This document shows, piece by piece, positions 1 to 7,104 of a DNA stretch of 14,865 bases. How positions within the stretch are numbered: the first letter of the stretch is position 1; each line of letters starts with the position of its first letter. Location of the stretch: contig KN173898.1 in assembly GCA_000759655.1 (NCBI GenBank), positions 2,055 through 16,919 on the forward strand, given 5' to 3'. The notes under the pieces were generated by a model. It saw only the letters and a list, made by a program, of their open reading frames with translations. It was not told the DNA's origin and made no database searches. The DNA comes from Acidicaldus organivorans (GTDB lineage: Bacteria; Pseudomonadota; Alphaproteobacteria; Acetobacterales; Acetobacteraceae). A program made the position numbers and the translations under genes.

Positions 1-56
1 CCGCGGCGGGCGGCATAGGCCGCGCTCTCTTGCCCCTCATTCAACTCCGTGGACAT
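1..56 (-). CDS. 5' end of a minus-strand gene leaving the window (unknown product)
   Basis: Reading the minus strand from an ATG at 56-54 gives an open frame that starts MSTELNEGQESAAYAARR and runs off the left edge. A good ribosome binding site (GAGGGAGG) lies five bases before this ATG, which is the main reason to believe the start. Only about 18 residues are visible and I do not recognise the family. It is divergent from hpnR, with about 130 bases between the two start codons. A shorter in-window alternative is the ATG at 40-38, in a different frame and with a weaker binding site. Confidence 0.45.
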   Translation of the reverse strand, partial: MSTELNEGQESAAYAARR

Positions 57-122
57 GGACGCCTCCCTCGTCCCAATCATGGCGCAACTCTGCCCCGCCG
101 GTCAAAGGGGGGAGAGGGACGC

Positions 123-151
123 TTGACGGGGATGGAGGACGGCAGTCTCAT
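123..151 (+). promoter_or_regulatory. Candidate promoter of hpnR
   Basis: TTGACG at 123-128 is a close match to a -35 box. After 17 bases comes TCTCAT at 146-151, which matches four of six positions of TATAAT. Transcription would start near 158, leaving a short leader before the ribosome binding site at 176-181. This is pattern matching only; the -10 is weak. Confidence 0.33.
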
Positions 152-186
152 CGTAGGGCGATAGAACTCGTGGAGAGGAGGAGGTG

Positions 187-1683
187 ATGCGCGCGCTCTT
201 CGTCCATCCCGGTCCGCTGATGTACACCAAGGTCTTCCTCCGGCTCGAGCCGCTCGGCCTCGAACTCGCTGCCGCGGCGGCCGAGCGGGCGGGGGTCGAG
301 GCGCGGCTCCTTGATCTCCAGGTCGAGCCGGAATGGGCTTTCTTCCGCGCCCTCGAGCGGTTTCAGCCCGACCTCCTCGCCTTTTCCCTCAATTATCTCG
401 CCAATGTGCCGGAGGTCCTCGCCCTGGCCTCCGCCGCCAAGGCGCGGCTGCCCCGGCTGGTGGTAGCGGTGGGTGGGCATTCGGCCTCTTTCATCGCCGA
501 AACATTGCTTGCCCAGAGTGAGGGCGCGATCGATGTGGTGCTGCGCGGCGAGGGGGAGACGGCGATCCCTGAGCTGATCGCGGCCCTCGGCGCCGGGCGC
601 GCCCTGAGCTCGGTGCCGGGCGCAGTGACGGCGGCGGGCAAGGGGCCCCCGCCCCGGCTGGTCGCCGATCTCGACGCGCTTTTACCGGCGCGCCATTTGC
701 TCCGTCATCCGCGCAAATATTTCATCGGTCTCCTCGATCCCGCCGCCTCGATCGAGTTCACCCGCGGCTGTCCCTGGGACTGCGCGTTCTGCTCGGCCTG
801 GACTTTCTACGGGCGGAGCTACCGCAGGCGGCAGGCGGAGGCGATCGCCGAGGAGCTCGCCCGCATTGCGGCCGAGGGAATCTTCATCGTCGATGACGTC
901 GCCTTCATCCATCCCGAGGACGGAATGGCGATCGCGGATGCCATCGAGCGGCGGGGCCTCCGCAAACGTTACTATCTCGAAACCCGCGCCGACGTGCTGC
1001 TCCGTCACCCGGAGGTCTTCCGTCGTTGGCAGCGGCTTGGGCTTGCCATGATGTTCATGGGACTGGAGGCGATCGACGAGGAGGGGCTCAAGCTTTACCG
1101 CAAGCGCGTCTCGCTTTCGCGCAATTTCGAGGCGCTCGCGCTTGCCCGCCAGCTCGGGATCACGGTGGCGATCAACCTCATCGTCGATCCGTCCTGGGAC
1201 CGGGAGCGGTTCGCCGCGGTGCGCGCCTTTTGCGAGGAGATCCCGGAAGTGGTCAATCTCACCGTGAACACGCCCTATCCGGGGACCGAAACCTGGGCCG
1301 AACTCGCTACGGCGCTCACCAGCCGCGACTACCGACTCTTCGACATCCAGCACGCGGTGCTTCCCACCCGACTGCCGCTTGCTGATTTCTATGACGAGCT
1401 CACCCGCACCCAGGCGGTGCTCAACCGAAAACATCTTGGCCTGCGCACCGTGCTTGGCGCGGCGGGCGCTTTCGCGCGGCTCGCCTTGCGCGGCCAGACC
1501 AATTTCCTCCGTGCCATGTTCAATTTCCGCAAGATTTACTCCAGGGAGGCGCTGCTTGCCGACCATGCGCGGGAGGTGCGCTACGAGGTGCCGTTGCCGC
1601 CCTCCGACCCGCCGCCGCGCGAGGCGCTCTATGTCCATCCGCCCGGGCGGGCTGGGCGCGAGATGGCGGCGGGGAGTGGCTGA
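187..1683 (+). CDS. hpnR: Hopanoid C-3 methylase HpnR (B12-binding radical SAM protein)
   Basis: This enzyme family adds a methyl group at C-3 of bacteriohopanoids, giving 3-methylhopanoids, using S-adenosylmethionine, an iron-sulfur cluster and cobalamin. The N-terminal part (about residues 1-135) is a cobalamin-binding-type Rossmann domain opening with the family-typical HPGPLMYTK and RLEPLGLEL segments. The radical SAM cluster motif CxxxCxxC follows at C195, C199 and C202 (GCPWDCAFCSAW), then LETRADVLLR and NTPYPGTETW core blocks. The 498-residue length fits the family. GTG at 184 and ATG at 187 are adjacent in-frame starts. I chose ATG 187 because AGGAGG (176-181) is then five bases away instead of two. 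No other hopanoid gene is in the window, so it stands alone here. Assignment rests on strong recall of family sequence along the whole length; a sister B12-radical SAM of other specificity is the only realistic alternative. Confidence 0.92.
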   Translation: MRALFVHPGPLMYTKVFLRLEPLGLELAAAAAERAGVEARLLDLQVEPEWAFFRALERFQPDLLAFSLNYLANVPEVLALASAAKARLPRLVVAVGGHSASFIAETLLAQSEGAIDVVLRGEGETAIPELIAALGAGRALSSVPGAVTAAGKGPPPRLVADLDALLPARHLLRHPRKYFIGLLDPAASIEFTRGCPWDCAFCSAWTFYGRSYRRRQAEAIAEELARIAAEGIFIVDDVAFIHPEDGMAIADAIERRGLRKRYYLETRADVLLRHPEVFRRWQRLGLAMMFMGLEAIDEEGLKLYRKRVSLSRNFEALALARQLGITVAINLIVDPSWDRERFAAVRAFCEEIPEVVNLTVNTPYPGTETWAELATALTSRDYRLFDIQHAVLPTRLPLADFYDELTRTQAVLNRKHLGLRTVLGAAGAFARLALRGQTNFLRAMFNFRKIYSREALLADHAREVRYEVPLPPSDPPPREALYVHPPGRAGREMAAGSG

Positions 1684-1749
1684 GGCCCGGCTCGGCGTTC
1701 TCCCATCCCCCGATCGCAAAAAAGGACACCAAACTGGAATCGAAACGAA

Positions 1750-1775
1750 GAAAGCGGGGCAGGCGCCCCGCTTTC
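1750..1775 (-). terminator. Hairpin terminator downstream of the second hsp20 gene
   Basis: A perfect 11-bp stem (GAAAGCGGGGC at 1750-1760 against its complement at 1765-1775) encloses a 4-base loop. On the minus strand the stem is followed by a T-rich stretch (TTCGTTTCGATT), as expected for the end of the hsp20 transcript, whose last stop codon is about 60 bases upstream. The plus-strand side has no T-run, so any role in stopping hpnR transcripts would be weaker. Confidence 0.7.
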
Positions 1776-1833
1776 AGGTGGACAGAGCCCATGCTCCCCG
1801 CCCGTCTGGCTCGAACGGGCAGGGTATTTCGTC

Positions 1834-2307
1834 TCAGGCCGCCTTGATCTCGATCCGCTTGACGGAATCGGCGGCTTCGGCCTTTTTGGGCAGGGTGATG
1901 GTGAGCACGCCGTTCTTGAACTCGGCGGTCGCCTTCTCGACATCGACGTCGCCCACCTCGATCGCCCGGCTGAAGGCGCCATACCAGCGCTCGCTGTAGG
2001 TCTTGTCCTCGCGCGAGCCCTTCTTCTCACCGCTCAGGGTGAGGATGCCGTCCTTCACCTCGAGCTTGACGTCTTCCGGGCTGAGGCCGGGGAGATCGGC
2101 GCTCACCACGACTTGCTTCTCTTCGTCCTTGATTTCAAGCCGCGGCCAGAGATTGGCCCCCGCCACGGCGGGAACGGCAGTGAAACCGGGGACGAGATCA
2201 CCGAACATCTCGTCGAGAAGCCGGTTCATCTCGCGCTGGAAGGCTGCCGCCGGATGATCGTCGAACCGGGCGAGCCCCCGACGCCGGCCAAAGGGAACGA
2301 GTGCCAT
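1834..2307 (-). CDS. Small heat shock protein, Hsp20 family (second of a tandem pair)
   Basis: An ATP-independent holdase that binds unfolding proteins in the cytoplasm and hands them to DnaK/ClpB. The 157-residue protein has a short N-terminal arm (residues 1-50, including FQREMNRLLDEMF), an alpha-crystallin domain at about 52-145 with the diagnostic FKNGVLTITLPK block at 130-141, and a C-terminal IEI motif at 152-154 that docks onto neighbouring subunits. It resembles the HSP20 group built around WPRLEIKDEEK and DLPGLSPEDVKLEV. Three in-frame ATGs exist (2334, 2313, 2307). The AGGAGG site touches the one at 2313 and is six bases before the one at 2307, which decides the start. It lies 143 bases downstream of the other hsp20 gene on the same strand, with its own candidate promoter and possible structured leader between. 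Confidence 0.95.
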   Translation of the reverse strand: MALVPFGRRRGLARFDDHPAAAFQREMNRLLDEMFGDLVPGFTAVPAVAGANLWPRLEIKDEEKQVVVSADLPGLSPEDVKLEVKDGILTLSGEKKGSREDKTYSERWYGAFSRAIEVGDVDVEKATAEFKNGVLTITLPKKAEAADSVKRIEIKAA

Positions 2308-2313
2308 CGTCAT

Positions 2314-2379
2314 CCTCCTCTTTCTTTGCGTCAATGGACATCAGTGCCGAGAGGGATGCCCCGTCGCGTCCCGAGGAGG
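2314..2379 (-). promoter_or_regulatory. Possible ribosome-binding-site-masking leader of the second hsp20 gene
   Basis: In the leader of the 2307 gene the RNA segment CCUCCUC (2379 to 2373) is perfectly complementary to the GAGGAGG of the ribosome binding site (2320 to 2314), with a loop of about 52 bases. A second, imperfect partner (AUCCCUCUC, 2357 to 2349) lies closer. Such pairing would be consistent with thermometer-type control of a small heat shock gene, but no UUGCU ROSE signature is present here. C-rich partners of a G-rich site also arise easily in GC-rich DNA. Confidence 0.28.
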
Positions 2380-2394
2380 GAGCCTCCGCACACG

Positions 2395-2424
2395 ATATCG
2401 TGAGGCCCGCCTTCCCGTTCAAGG
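2395..2424 (-). promoter_or_regulatory. Candidate heat-shock (sigma-32-like) promoter of the second hsp20 gene
   Basis: On the minus strand CTTGAAC (2424-2418) is followed after 15 bases by CACGATAT (2402-2395). This resembles the -35 and -10 of RpoH promoters and has the same 15-base spacing as the candidate before the first hsp20 gene. The -10 falls inside a perfect 12-bp palindrome CACGATATCGTG (2391-2402), which could also be an operator. The -35 sits in the loop of the intergenic hairpin. Sequence match only. Confidence 0.33.
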
Positions 2425-2450
2425 GGCGCGGCGGGAAGGGAGGCCGGGCC
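2404..2450 (-). terminator. Intergenic hairpin between the two hsp20 genes
   Basis: CCTTCCCG (2410-2417) pairs perfectly with CGGGAAGG (2432-2439), and the outer GGCCCG (2404-2409) pairs with CGGGCC (2445-2450) across a 5-base bulge. The hairpin begins directly after the stop codon of the first hsp20 gene. It has no T-run, so it is better seen as an attenuating or RNA-stabilising hairpin than a full terminator. Confidence 0.4.
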
Positions 2451-2921
2451 TCAGGCCGCCTCCCGCACGCCGCTCGCCTCGAGCTGCGGCGGCTGGGTGG
2501 CAGGGGCTCTGATCTCGATCCGCCGCGGCTTGAGCGCCTCGGGGACGTTGCGCACCAACTCGATCACCAGCATGCCGTTCTCGAGCCGGGCCTCCTTCAC
2601 CTCGACGTGATCGGCGAGGCTGAACTGTTTTTCGAAGGCCCGCGCCGCGATGCCACGATGGAGGTAATGACCCCCGTTCTTCTCGGCTTTGCGGCCGGCG
2701 ACGATGAGCACGTTGGGCTGCCAGGTGACGGAGAGCTCCTCAGGCGTGAAGCCCGCCACCGCGAAGGTCAGCCGGTAGCTGTCCTCGCCGGTCTTTGCGA
2801 TGTTGTAAGGCGGATAGTTGTCTTCGCTCTCGAAGCGGAGCGCGTCCTCGAACAGCCGGTCGAAGCCGATGAGAAGCCGGCCGAGAGGACCGAGATTGGC
2901 AGGAAATTCAACCATCCTCAT
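2451..2921 (-). CDS. Small heat shock protein, Hsp20/IbpA-like (first of a tandem pair)
   Basis: A cytoplasmic holdase chaperone of 156 residues. GFDRLFEDALRF and YPPYNIAKTGEDSY at 19-50 are typical of the IbpA/HspA class of proteobacterial small heat shock proteins, unlike its neighbour. The alpha-crystallin domain runs from about 37 to 125 with LENGMLVIEL at 113-122, and the C-terminal IEI motif is at 135-137. A tail of about 19 residues follows. The start ATG at 2921 is preceded by AGGAGG at 2935-2930, eight bases away; an alternative ATG lies two codons in. The open frame continues far upstream on this strand, but only as antisense to the binding-protein gene, so the ribosome site defines the start. 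Two dissimilar Hsp20s side by side fit co-assembly or sequential action, as for IbpA/IbpB; that is inference. Its leader carries a ROSE-like thermometer. Confidence 0.95.
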   Translation of the reverse strand: MRMVEFPANLGPLGRLLIGFDRLFEDALRFESEDNYPPYNIAKTGEDSYRLTFAVAGFTPEELSVTWQPNVLIVAGRKAEKNGGHYLHRGIAARAFEKQFSLADHVEVKEARLENGMLVIELVRNVPEALKPRRIEIRAPATQPPQLEASGVREAA

Positions 2922-3050
2922 AGCCACACCCTCCTTTCGAGCAACATGGATATGAGACATGACAGGAACGTGAGACGTCCCGCGCGGTGGCCTCCGTCCC
3001 GGAGGGAAGGAGGCGATCCGCGGCAGGACCCCAAGCGGGCATCCTGCAAC
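2922..3050 (-). promoter_or_regulatory. 5' leader with ROSE-like RNA thermometer of hsp20
   Basis: ROSE elements in alpha- and gammaproteobacteria hide the ribosome binding site of small heat shock genes until heat melts a hairpin in which UUGCU faces AGGAG with a G-G opposition. Here the leader has exactly UUGCU (minus strand 2944-2940), a CGAA loop (2939-2936) and AGGAG (2935-2931). The helix extends through CAUG (2948-2945) facing GGUG (2930-2927). Upstream in the leader are a strong hairpin at 2990-3014 (6-bp GCCTCC/GGAGGC stem plus an inner TCCC/GGGA) and a smaller one near 2966-2981, matching the multi-hairpin layout of ROSE leaders. The leader would be about 128 bases if transcription starts near 3050. 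The signature is seen directly; thermal behaviour is inferred. Confidence 0.68.
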
Positions 3051-3056
3051 TAGCGG

Positions 3057-3084
3057 ATTGGGAACGGCGTTTTGATTTTTCAAG
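3057..3084 (-). promoter_or_regulatory. Sigma-32-like heat-shock promoter of the hsp20 pair
   Basis: On the minus strand CTTGAAA (3084-3078) matches the RpoH -35 consensus, and CCCAAT (3062-3057) lies 15 bases downstream in the place of the CCCCAT-type -10. It sits at the right distance upstream of the ROSE-like leader and the hsp20 start codon. Seven bases around the -35 also form one arm of a CAAGCCC/GGGCTTG inverted repeat (3081-3087 and 3114-3120). Confidence 0.55.
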
Positions 3085-3194
3085 CCCCTCCCCCTTGCCG
3101 GGCGAGGCGGGCTGGGCTTGAGTAGGAAGTCGGAAAAGAGCAGAGGCCCGAAAGAGGGGAGACCCGGTCGGGACCGAGAGACAGGGAGGCGACG

Positions 3195-4457
3195 ATGACC
3201 GCTCGGAAAGCAACGCAGCGCGGCAAGAACCTGAACGGGCTCGGGATGGGGCTGCTCGCGCTCCTCACCGGGATGGGGGCGCTGGGGGCGGGAGGTGTGG
3301 CCCAAGCCGATGAGATCACCGTCGGCCAGTCCACCTCGCTTTCGGGCTCGATCGCCCAGCTCGGCCTCACCGGGCGGCGCGGCCTCGAAATGGCCCTCGA
3401 GAAGATCAACGCCGAAGGCGGGCTCTTGGGCCAGAAGGTGCGGCTGGTGGTGGCCGATGATGGCATGACCCCGGCCAACGGCACCACCAATGCCCGCCAG
3501 ATGATCCTCTCCGATCACATCAAGGCCCTCTTCGGCCCCGTCTCGAGCGCGGTGGGCGCGGCCGAGGAGACGCTCGCCGCCCAATACCACGTCCCCTATT
3601 TCCTCTTCACCGCCAATGACGTGCGGATGACCACCCAGGTCTTCACGCCTTATGCCTTCCAGGTGGTGCCGAATACGGTGATGGAGCCGCGCGCTGCGGC
3701 GCGCTACCTCGCCGAACTCGTCGGCAAGAAGCCGATCACGCTCGCCATCATCACTCCCAATTACAGTTTCGGCCGCGACTCGGCCGATTCCTTCGTCGCC
3801 GCCCTCAAGGCGGACGGGGTGGACGTCAAGGTCCTCACCCAGCAATTCCCCAAGCTCGGCGAGACGGACTACACGCCCTTCATTCCGCCTTTGGTCTCCG
3901 CCCATGCCGATTACACTTTCGTCGGCCAGTATGGCGGCGATCTCGTCACCTTCACCAAGCAGGCGCTCGGCTTCGGCCTGTTCAAGGCGACCACCGTGGT
4001 CGGCCAGTATGGGCGCCAGGTGCTCACCGCCCTTCCCGGCCAGGTTCCCGCCGGCACCATCGGCTTCGACCGCGCCCCGTTCTGGGCGATGGAGGGCGAG
4101 GGGATCAAGCGCTTCAACGAGGACTATCACCAGCGTTTCAATGAATGGCCCTCGGCCTGGGCGATCCTCGGCTACACCGCGGCCGAGACCTGGGCGGCAG
4201 GGGTGAAAAAGGCGGGCTCCTTCGATGGCGACAAGGTGGCGGCGGCGCTCTCGGGCGCTACCGTCCAGACCATGCGCGGCCCGATCACGCTCCGCGCCTG
4301 TGACCACCAGGGCAATGTCGCCGAGTATGTCGGGCGCATCTCGGCCGAGGTCGATCCCCGCTACGGCCAGCAAACCTACACCGATGTCAAGGCGATCCCC
4401 GGCGAGGAGACCATGCTCACCTGCGAGGAGGCCGAGAAACTCCAGCCCCATCACTGA
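3195..4457 (+). CDS. Periplasmic branched-chain amino acid-type ABC transporter binding protein
   Basis: The solute-capturing component of the importer encoded by the next four genes, 420 residues. Basic residues (RKATQRGK), a hydrophobic stretch at 14-35 and a cleavage site after AQA at 36-38 form a classical signal peptide, so it acts in the periplasm. The mature protein is a two-lobed Peripla_BP_6 (LivK-like) domain: ITVGQSTSLSGS, the GRRGLEMALEKINAEGG block, VRLVVADDGMTP and LFGPVSSAV are typical. Two cysteines near the C-terminus (in LRACDHQ and MLTCEEAE) may form a disulfide. AGGGAGG at 3183-3189 is five bases before the ATG. It begins the operon; the next gene starts 72 bases later. 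The ligand cannot be read from sequence: proteins of this family bind amino acids, amides, urea or aromatic and short-chain acids. Confidence 0.93.
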   Translation: MTARKATQRGKNLNGLGMGLLALLTGMGALGAGGVAQADEITVGQSTSLSGSIAQLGLTGRRGLEMALEKINAEGGLLGQKVRLVVADDGMTPANGTTNARQMILSDHIKALFGPVSSAVGAAEETLAAQYHVPYFLFTANDVRMTTQVFTPYAFQVVPNTVMEPRAAARYLAELVGKKPITLAIITPNYSFGRDSADSFVAALKADGVDVKVLTQQFPKLGETDYTPFIPPLVSAHADYTFVGQYGGDLVTFTKQALGFGLFKATTVVGQYGRQVLTALPGQVPAGTIGFDRAPFWAMEGEGIKRFNEDYHQRFNEWPSAWAILGYTAAETWAAGVKKAGSFDGDKVAAALSGATVQTMRGPITLRACDHQGNVAEYVGRISAEVDPRYGQQTYTDVKAIPGEETMLTCEEAEKLQPHH

Positions 4458-4529
4458 GCGTCCTCCATTCCGGATGGCCGACATTCCGGGTTCGACACGG
4501 CAGCGAGCGAGGGGGAGGGAGACGCGGGG

Positions 4530-5426
4530 ATGAATTTTGCCTCCACCGCCATCGAAATATTGAGCGCGCTCACCGCCGCGGCCAATCTCTTCATCATCGC
4601 CGCCGGGCTCTCGCTCGTCTTCGGCGCGCTCCGCATCATCAACCTCGCCCACGGCAGTTTCTACATGATCGGGGCGCTGGTGATGGCGAGCCTGCTCGGC
4701 CCCGGCCAGGCCTCACACCTCTTCTGGCCCGCCCTCATCCTCTCGCCCCTGCTCATGGCCGCGCTCGGCGCGGTGCTCGAACGTCTCCTCTTCCGCCGCA
4801 TCTATCAGGCCGAGCACCTCATCCAGCTCCTTCTTTCCTATGCGCTCTCCCTGATGCTGGCCGATCTCGCGCTCCGCATCTGGGGAGCGGACAGCCGCAC
4901 CGTCCCCCCGCCTTCCTGGCTTGCCGGGGCGCTGAGCGTGGGAGGCGCGACTTTCCCGCTCTATGATCTCTTCGTGATCGCGCTCGCCGCGGGGGTGGGG
5001 CTCGGGCTCTGGGCGCTGCTTCGCCGCACCCGCTTCGGCTGGGAGATCCGCGCCGCAGTCGAGGATCCGGAAAGCCTCGCGCTCTGCGGGCGCAACGTGC
5101 CAGCGCTGTTCACCGCCGTCTTCGCCCTCGGCGCCTTTCTCGCCGGGCTCGGCGGCGCGGCGGCGGCTCCTCTGCAGGCGATCGGACCGGGGATGGACAG
5201 CGCCATTCTGGTCTCCGCCTTCATCGTCACTGTGATCGGGGGCTTGGGCTCGATCGCCGGCGCCGCCCTCGGGGCGGCGGTGATCGGCCTCTTCCAGGCG
5301 GTGGGCACGCTCTGGCTTCCCACCTGGGCACCGGCCTTCATCTTTCTCGCCATGATCGTGGTCCTGGTCATCCGCCCCTCCGGCCTGCTCGGGGCGGCGG
5401 CGCAGGGCTGGGGCGGGGAGGGGTGA
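4530..5426 (+). CDS. livH: Branched-chain amino acid-type ABC transporter permease (LivH family)
   Basis: One of two inner-membrane subunits forming the translocation path of the importer. The 298-residue protein is almost entirely hydrophobic helices (about eight), beginning with FIIAAGLSLVFGALRIINLAHGSFYMIGAL, the hallmark LivH start. It carries the permease loop near residue 175 (WEIRAAVEDPESLALCGRN) that contacts the ATPases, and ends in VVLVIRPSGLLG. A GA-rich ribosome site (GGGGGAGGGAG) precedes the ATG. Its stop codon overlaps the region where the partner permease starts, so the two are probably translationally coupled. Confidence 0.92.
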   Translation: MNFASTAIEILSALTAAANLFIIAAGLSLVFGALRIINLAHGSFYMIGALVMASLLGPGQASHLFWPALILSPLLMAALGAVLERLLFRRIYQAEHLIQLLLSYALSLMLADLALRIWGADSRTVPPPSWLAGALSVGGATFPLYDLFVIALAAGVGLGLWALLRRTRFGWEIRAAVEDPESLALCGRNVPALFTAVFALGAFLAGLGGAAAAPLQAIGPGMDSAILVSAFIVTVIGGLGSIAGAALGAAVIGLFQAVGTLWLPTWAPAFIFLAMIVVLVIRPSGLLGAAAQGWGGEG

Positions 5427-5428
5427 GC

Positions 5429-6340
5429 ATGGCGCTCTCCCGCCGCTCAACTTGGGGAGGTGCGCTCGTCCTTCTCCTCATCGCCCCTTTCGTCCTTCCC
5501 ACGCCCTGGCTCCTCGTGCTGCAAAATGCGTTGGTGCTCGGGCTCTTTGCGGTGGCGACCAATCTCCTGGTCGGCTGGAGCGGGCTCGTCTCCTTCGGCC
5601 AGGCGGCGTTCTATGGGCTCGGCGCCTATACGGTGGCGCTCGCCTGGCTGCATGGGCTCGCCCCCTTCTGGCTCGCCTTCTGCGCCGCCCCGCTGATCGC
5701 CGCGCTCGTGGCGGGGCTGACCGGCGCGATCGCGCTCCGGGCGCGCAAACTCTATTTTGCCCTGCTCACGCTTGCCTTCTCCGAGCTCTTCTACGTGCTC
5801 GCCGAACAGCTCTATGACATCACCAACGGCGCGAACGGGATCTTCGGGGCGATGGTGCCCGATATCCTGATCGTCCCGCGCAACGGCTTCTACTTCACGC
5901 TTGCCATCGTCGCCGCGGCCCTCTTCGTGCTCCATCGCATCTTCCACTCCCCCTTCGGGCTTGCGCTGCGGGCGATCCGCGAACGGCGCGTGCGGGCGGA
6001 GGCGCTCGGGCTCGACGTGGCCCGCCACGAGCTCGCCGCCTTCGCCCTTTCCGGGGCATTTTGCGGGCTGGCCGGCGCGCTCTACGTGGTGCATGACCAG
6101 ACCGCCTATCCCGAGCTCCTCGACTGGGTGAAATCGGGCGAGCCGGTGATCGTCGCGGTGATCGGCGGCATCTCCACCTTCGCCGGCCCTCTGGTCGGCG
6201 CCCTCTTCTACCAGATCGCCCATGACGCGCTCGTCACCCTCACCCGCGACTGGCAGCTCGTGCTGGGCGCCCTGCTCCTTCTCGTCGTCCTCTTCCGTCC
6301 GGCGGGGCTGGCGAGCCTCCTCGAACGAAAGGAGCGCTGA
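5429..6340 (+). CDS. livM: Branched-chain amino acid-type ABC transporter permease (LivM family)
   Basis: The second inner-membrane permease subunit, 303 residues from the chosen start. LivM marks are NLLVGWSGLVSFGQAAFYGLGAYTVALAW near the N-terminus, ALRAIRERRVRAEALGLDVARHELAAFALSG as the ATPase-coupling loop, and GGISTFAGPLVGALFYQ near the end. The frame also has a GTG at 5423 that overlaps the livH stop. I prefer ATG 5429 because GGGGAGG (5415-5421) is then about seven bases away. The length is on the short side for LivM, which often has extra N-terminal residues. It is followed two bases later by the first ATPase gene. Confidence 0.91.
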   Translation: MALSRRSTWGGALVLLLIAPFVLPTPWLLVLQNALVLGLFAVATNLLVGWSGLVSFGQAAFYGLGAYTVALAWLHGLAPFWLAFCAAPLIAALVAGLTGAIALRARKLYFALLTLAFSELFYVLAEQLYDITNGANGIFGAMVPDILIVPRNGFYFTLAIVAAALFVLHRIFHSPFGLALRAIRERRVRAEALGLDVARHELAAFALSGAFCGLAGALYVVHDQTAYPELLDWVKSGEPVIVAVIGGISTFAGPLVGALFYQIAHDALVTLTRDWQLVLGALLLLVVLFRPAGLASLLERKER

Positions 6341-6342
6341 GC

Positions 6343-7104
6343 ATGGCAGCGCTGCTCGAGGTCGAGGGGCTGATCAAGCGCTTCGGCGGCTTCGCCGCGG
6401 TGGATGGGGTGAGTTTCGCGATCGAGGAAGGGACGATCCATGCGGTGATCGGCCCCAACGGGGCGGGCAAGACCACCCTCTTTCGGCTGCTCACCGGCCT
6501 TCATGCGCCGAGCGCCGGACGTATCCGGCTCGCCGGGCGCGACATCGCGGGGCTCGCCCCGCATCGCATCGCCTGCCTCGGCCTCGCCCAGTCCTTTCAG
6601 CTCACCACTATCTTCCCCAAGCTCAGCGTGCGTGAGCAAGTGGAATTCGCCCTCACCGCCCAGAGCGGGCTGGCCTGGCGGATGCTCGCCGCCACGCCTT
6701 CTCTCTTCACCCGGCGGGGCGTGCGCGCCGCGGCCGAGGTGCTGCTGGCCGAAGTGGGGCTCAGCGAGGCCGCAGAGCGTCCGGCCGAGACGCTCTCGCA
6801 TGGCGATCAGCGCGCCCTCGACGTCGCCCTGGCGCTTGCCACCGAGCCCCGGCTCCTTCTCCTCGATGAGCCCACGGCGGGGATGTCGTCGTTCGAGACC
6901 GAGCGGATGGTGGCGATGATCCAGCGCCTCGCCCGCGCCCGCAACCTCACCGTGCTCTTTTCCGAACACGACATGGACGTGGTCTTCGGCATTTCGGACC
7001 GCATCACCGTGCTCCATCGCGGGCGGGTGATCGCCGAGGGTGACGCCGCGCGGGTGCAGGCCGACCCGGAGGTGGCCGAGGTCTATCTCGGGAGTACGGC
7101 CTGA
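6343..7104 (+). CDS. livG: Branched-chain amino acid-type ABC transporter ATPase (LivG family)
   Basis: One of two cytoplasmic ATP-hydrolysing subunits driving import, 253 residues, the usual LivG length. Walker A is GPNGAGKTT at 37-45, the Q-loop region is LAQSFQ at 81-86, the signature is LSHGDQ at 151-156 (a common LivG variant of LSGGQ), Walker B is LLLLDE at 171-176 followed by PTAGMS, and the switch histidine is H209 in FSEHDMDVVF. All catalytic elements are intact, in contrast to the disturbed partner ATPase. AAAGGAG (6328-6334) lies eight bases upstream of the ATG. The gene follows livM by two bases, and its TGA overlaps the next ATG by one base. Confidence 0.95.
   Translation: MAALLEVEGLIKRFGGFAAVDGVSFAIEEGTIHAVIGPNGAGKTTLFRLLTGLHAPSAGRIRLAGRDIAGLAPHRIACLGLAQSFQLTTIFPKLSVREQVEFALTAQSGLAWRMLAATPSLFTRRGVRAAAEVLLAEVGLSEAAERPAETLSHGDQRALDVALALATEPRLLLLDEPTAGMSSFETERMVAMIQRLARARNLTVLFSEHDMDVVFGISDRITVLHRGRVIAEGDAARVQADPEVAEVYLGSTA

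Noticed and set aside
4458-4529. The gap between the binding-protein gene and livH as a terminator or riboswitch; CATTCCGG occurs twice here.
   Set aside because: No stable stem with a T-run is visible and the two 8-base copies are in direct orientation; it looks like an ordinary intra-operon leader.
2451-4652. A 733-codon minus-strand open frame running through the binding-protein gene into hsp20.
   Set aside because: The upstream part is low-complexity antisense of a clear signal-peptide-bearing binding protein. Only the last 156 codons form a known protein (Hsp20), and they have their own ribosome site, thermometer leader and promoter.
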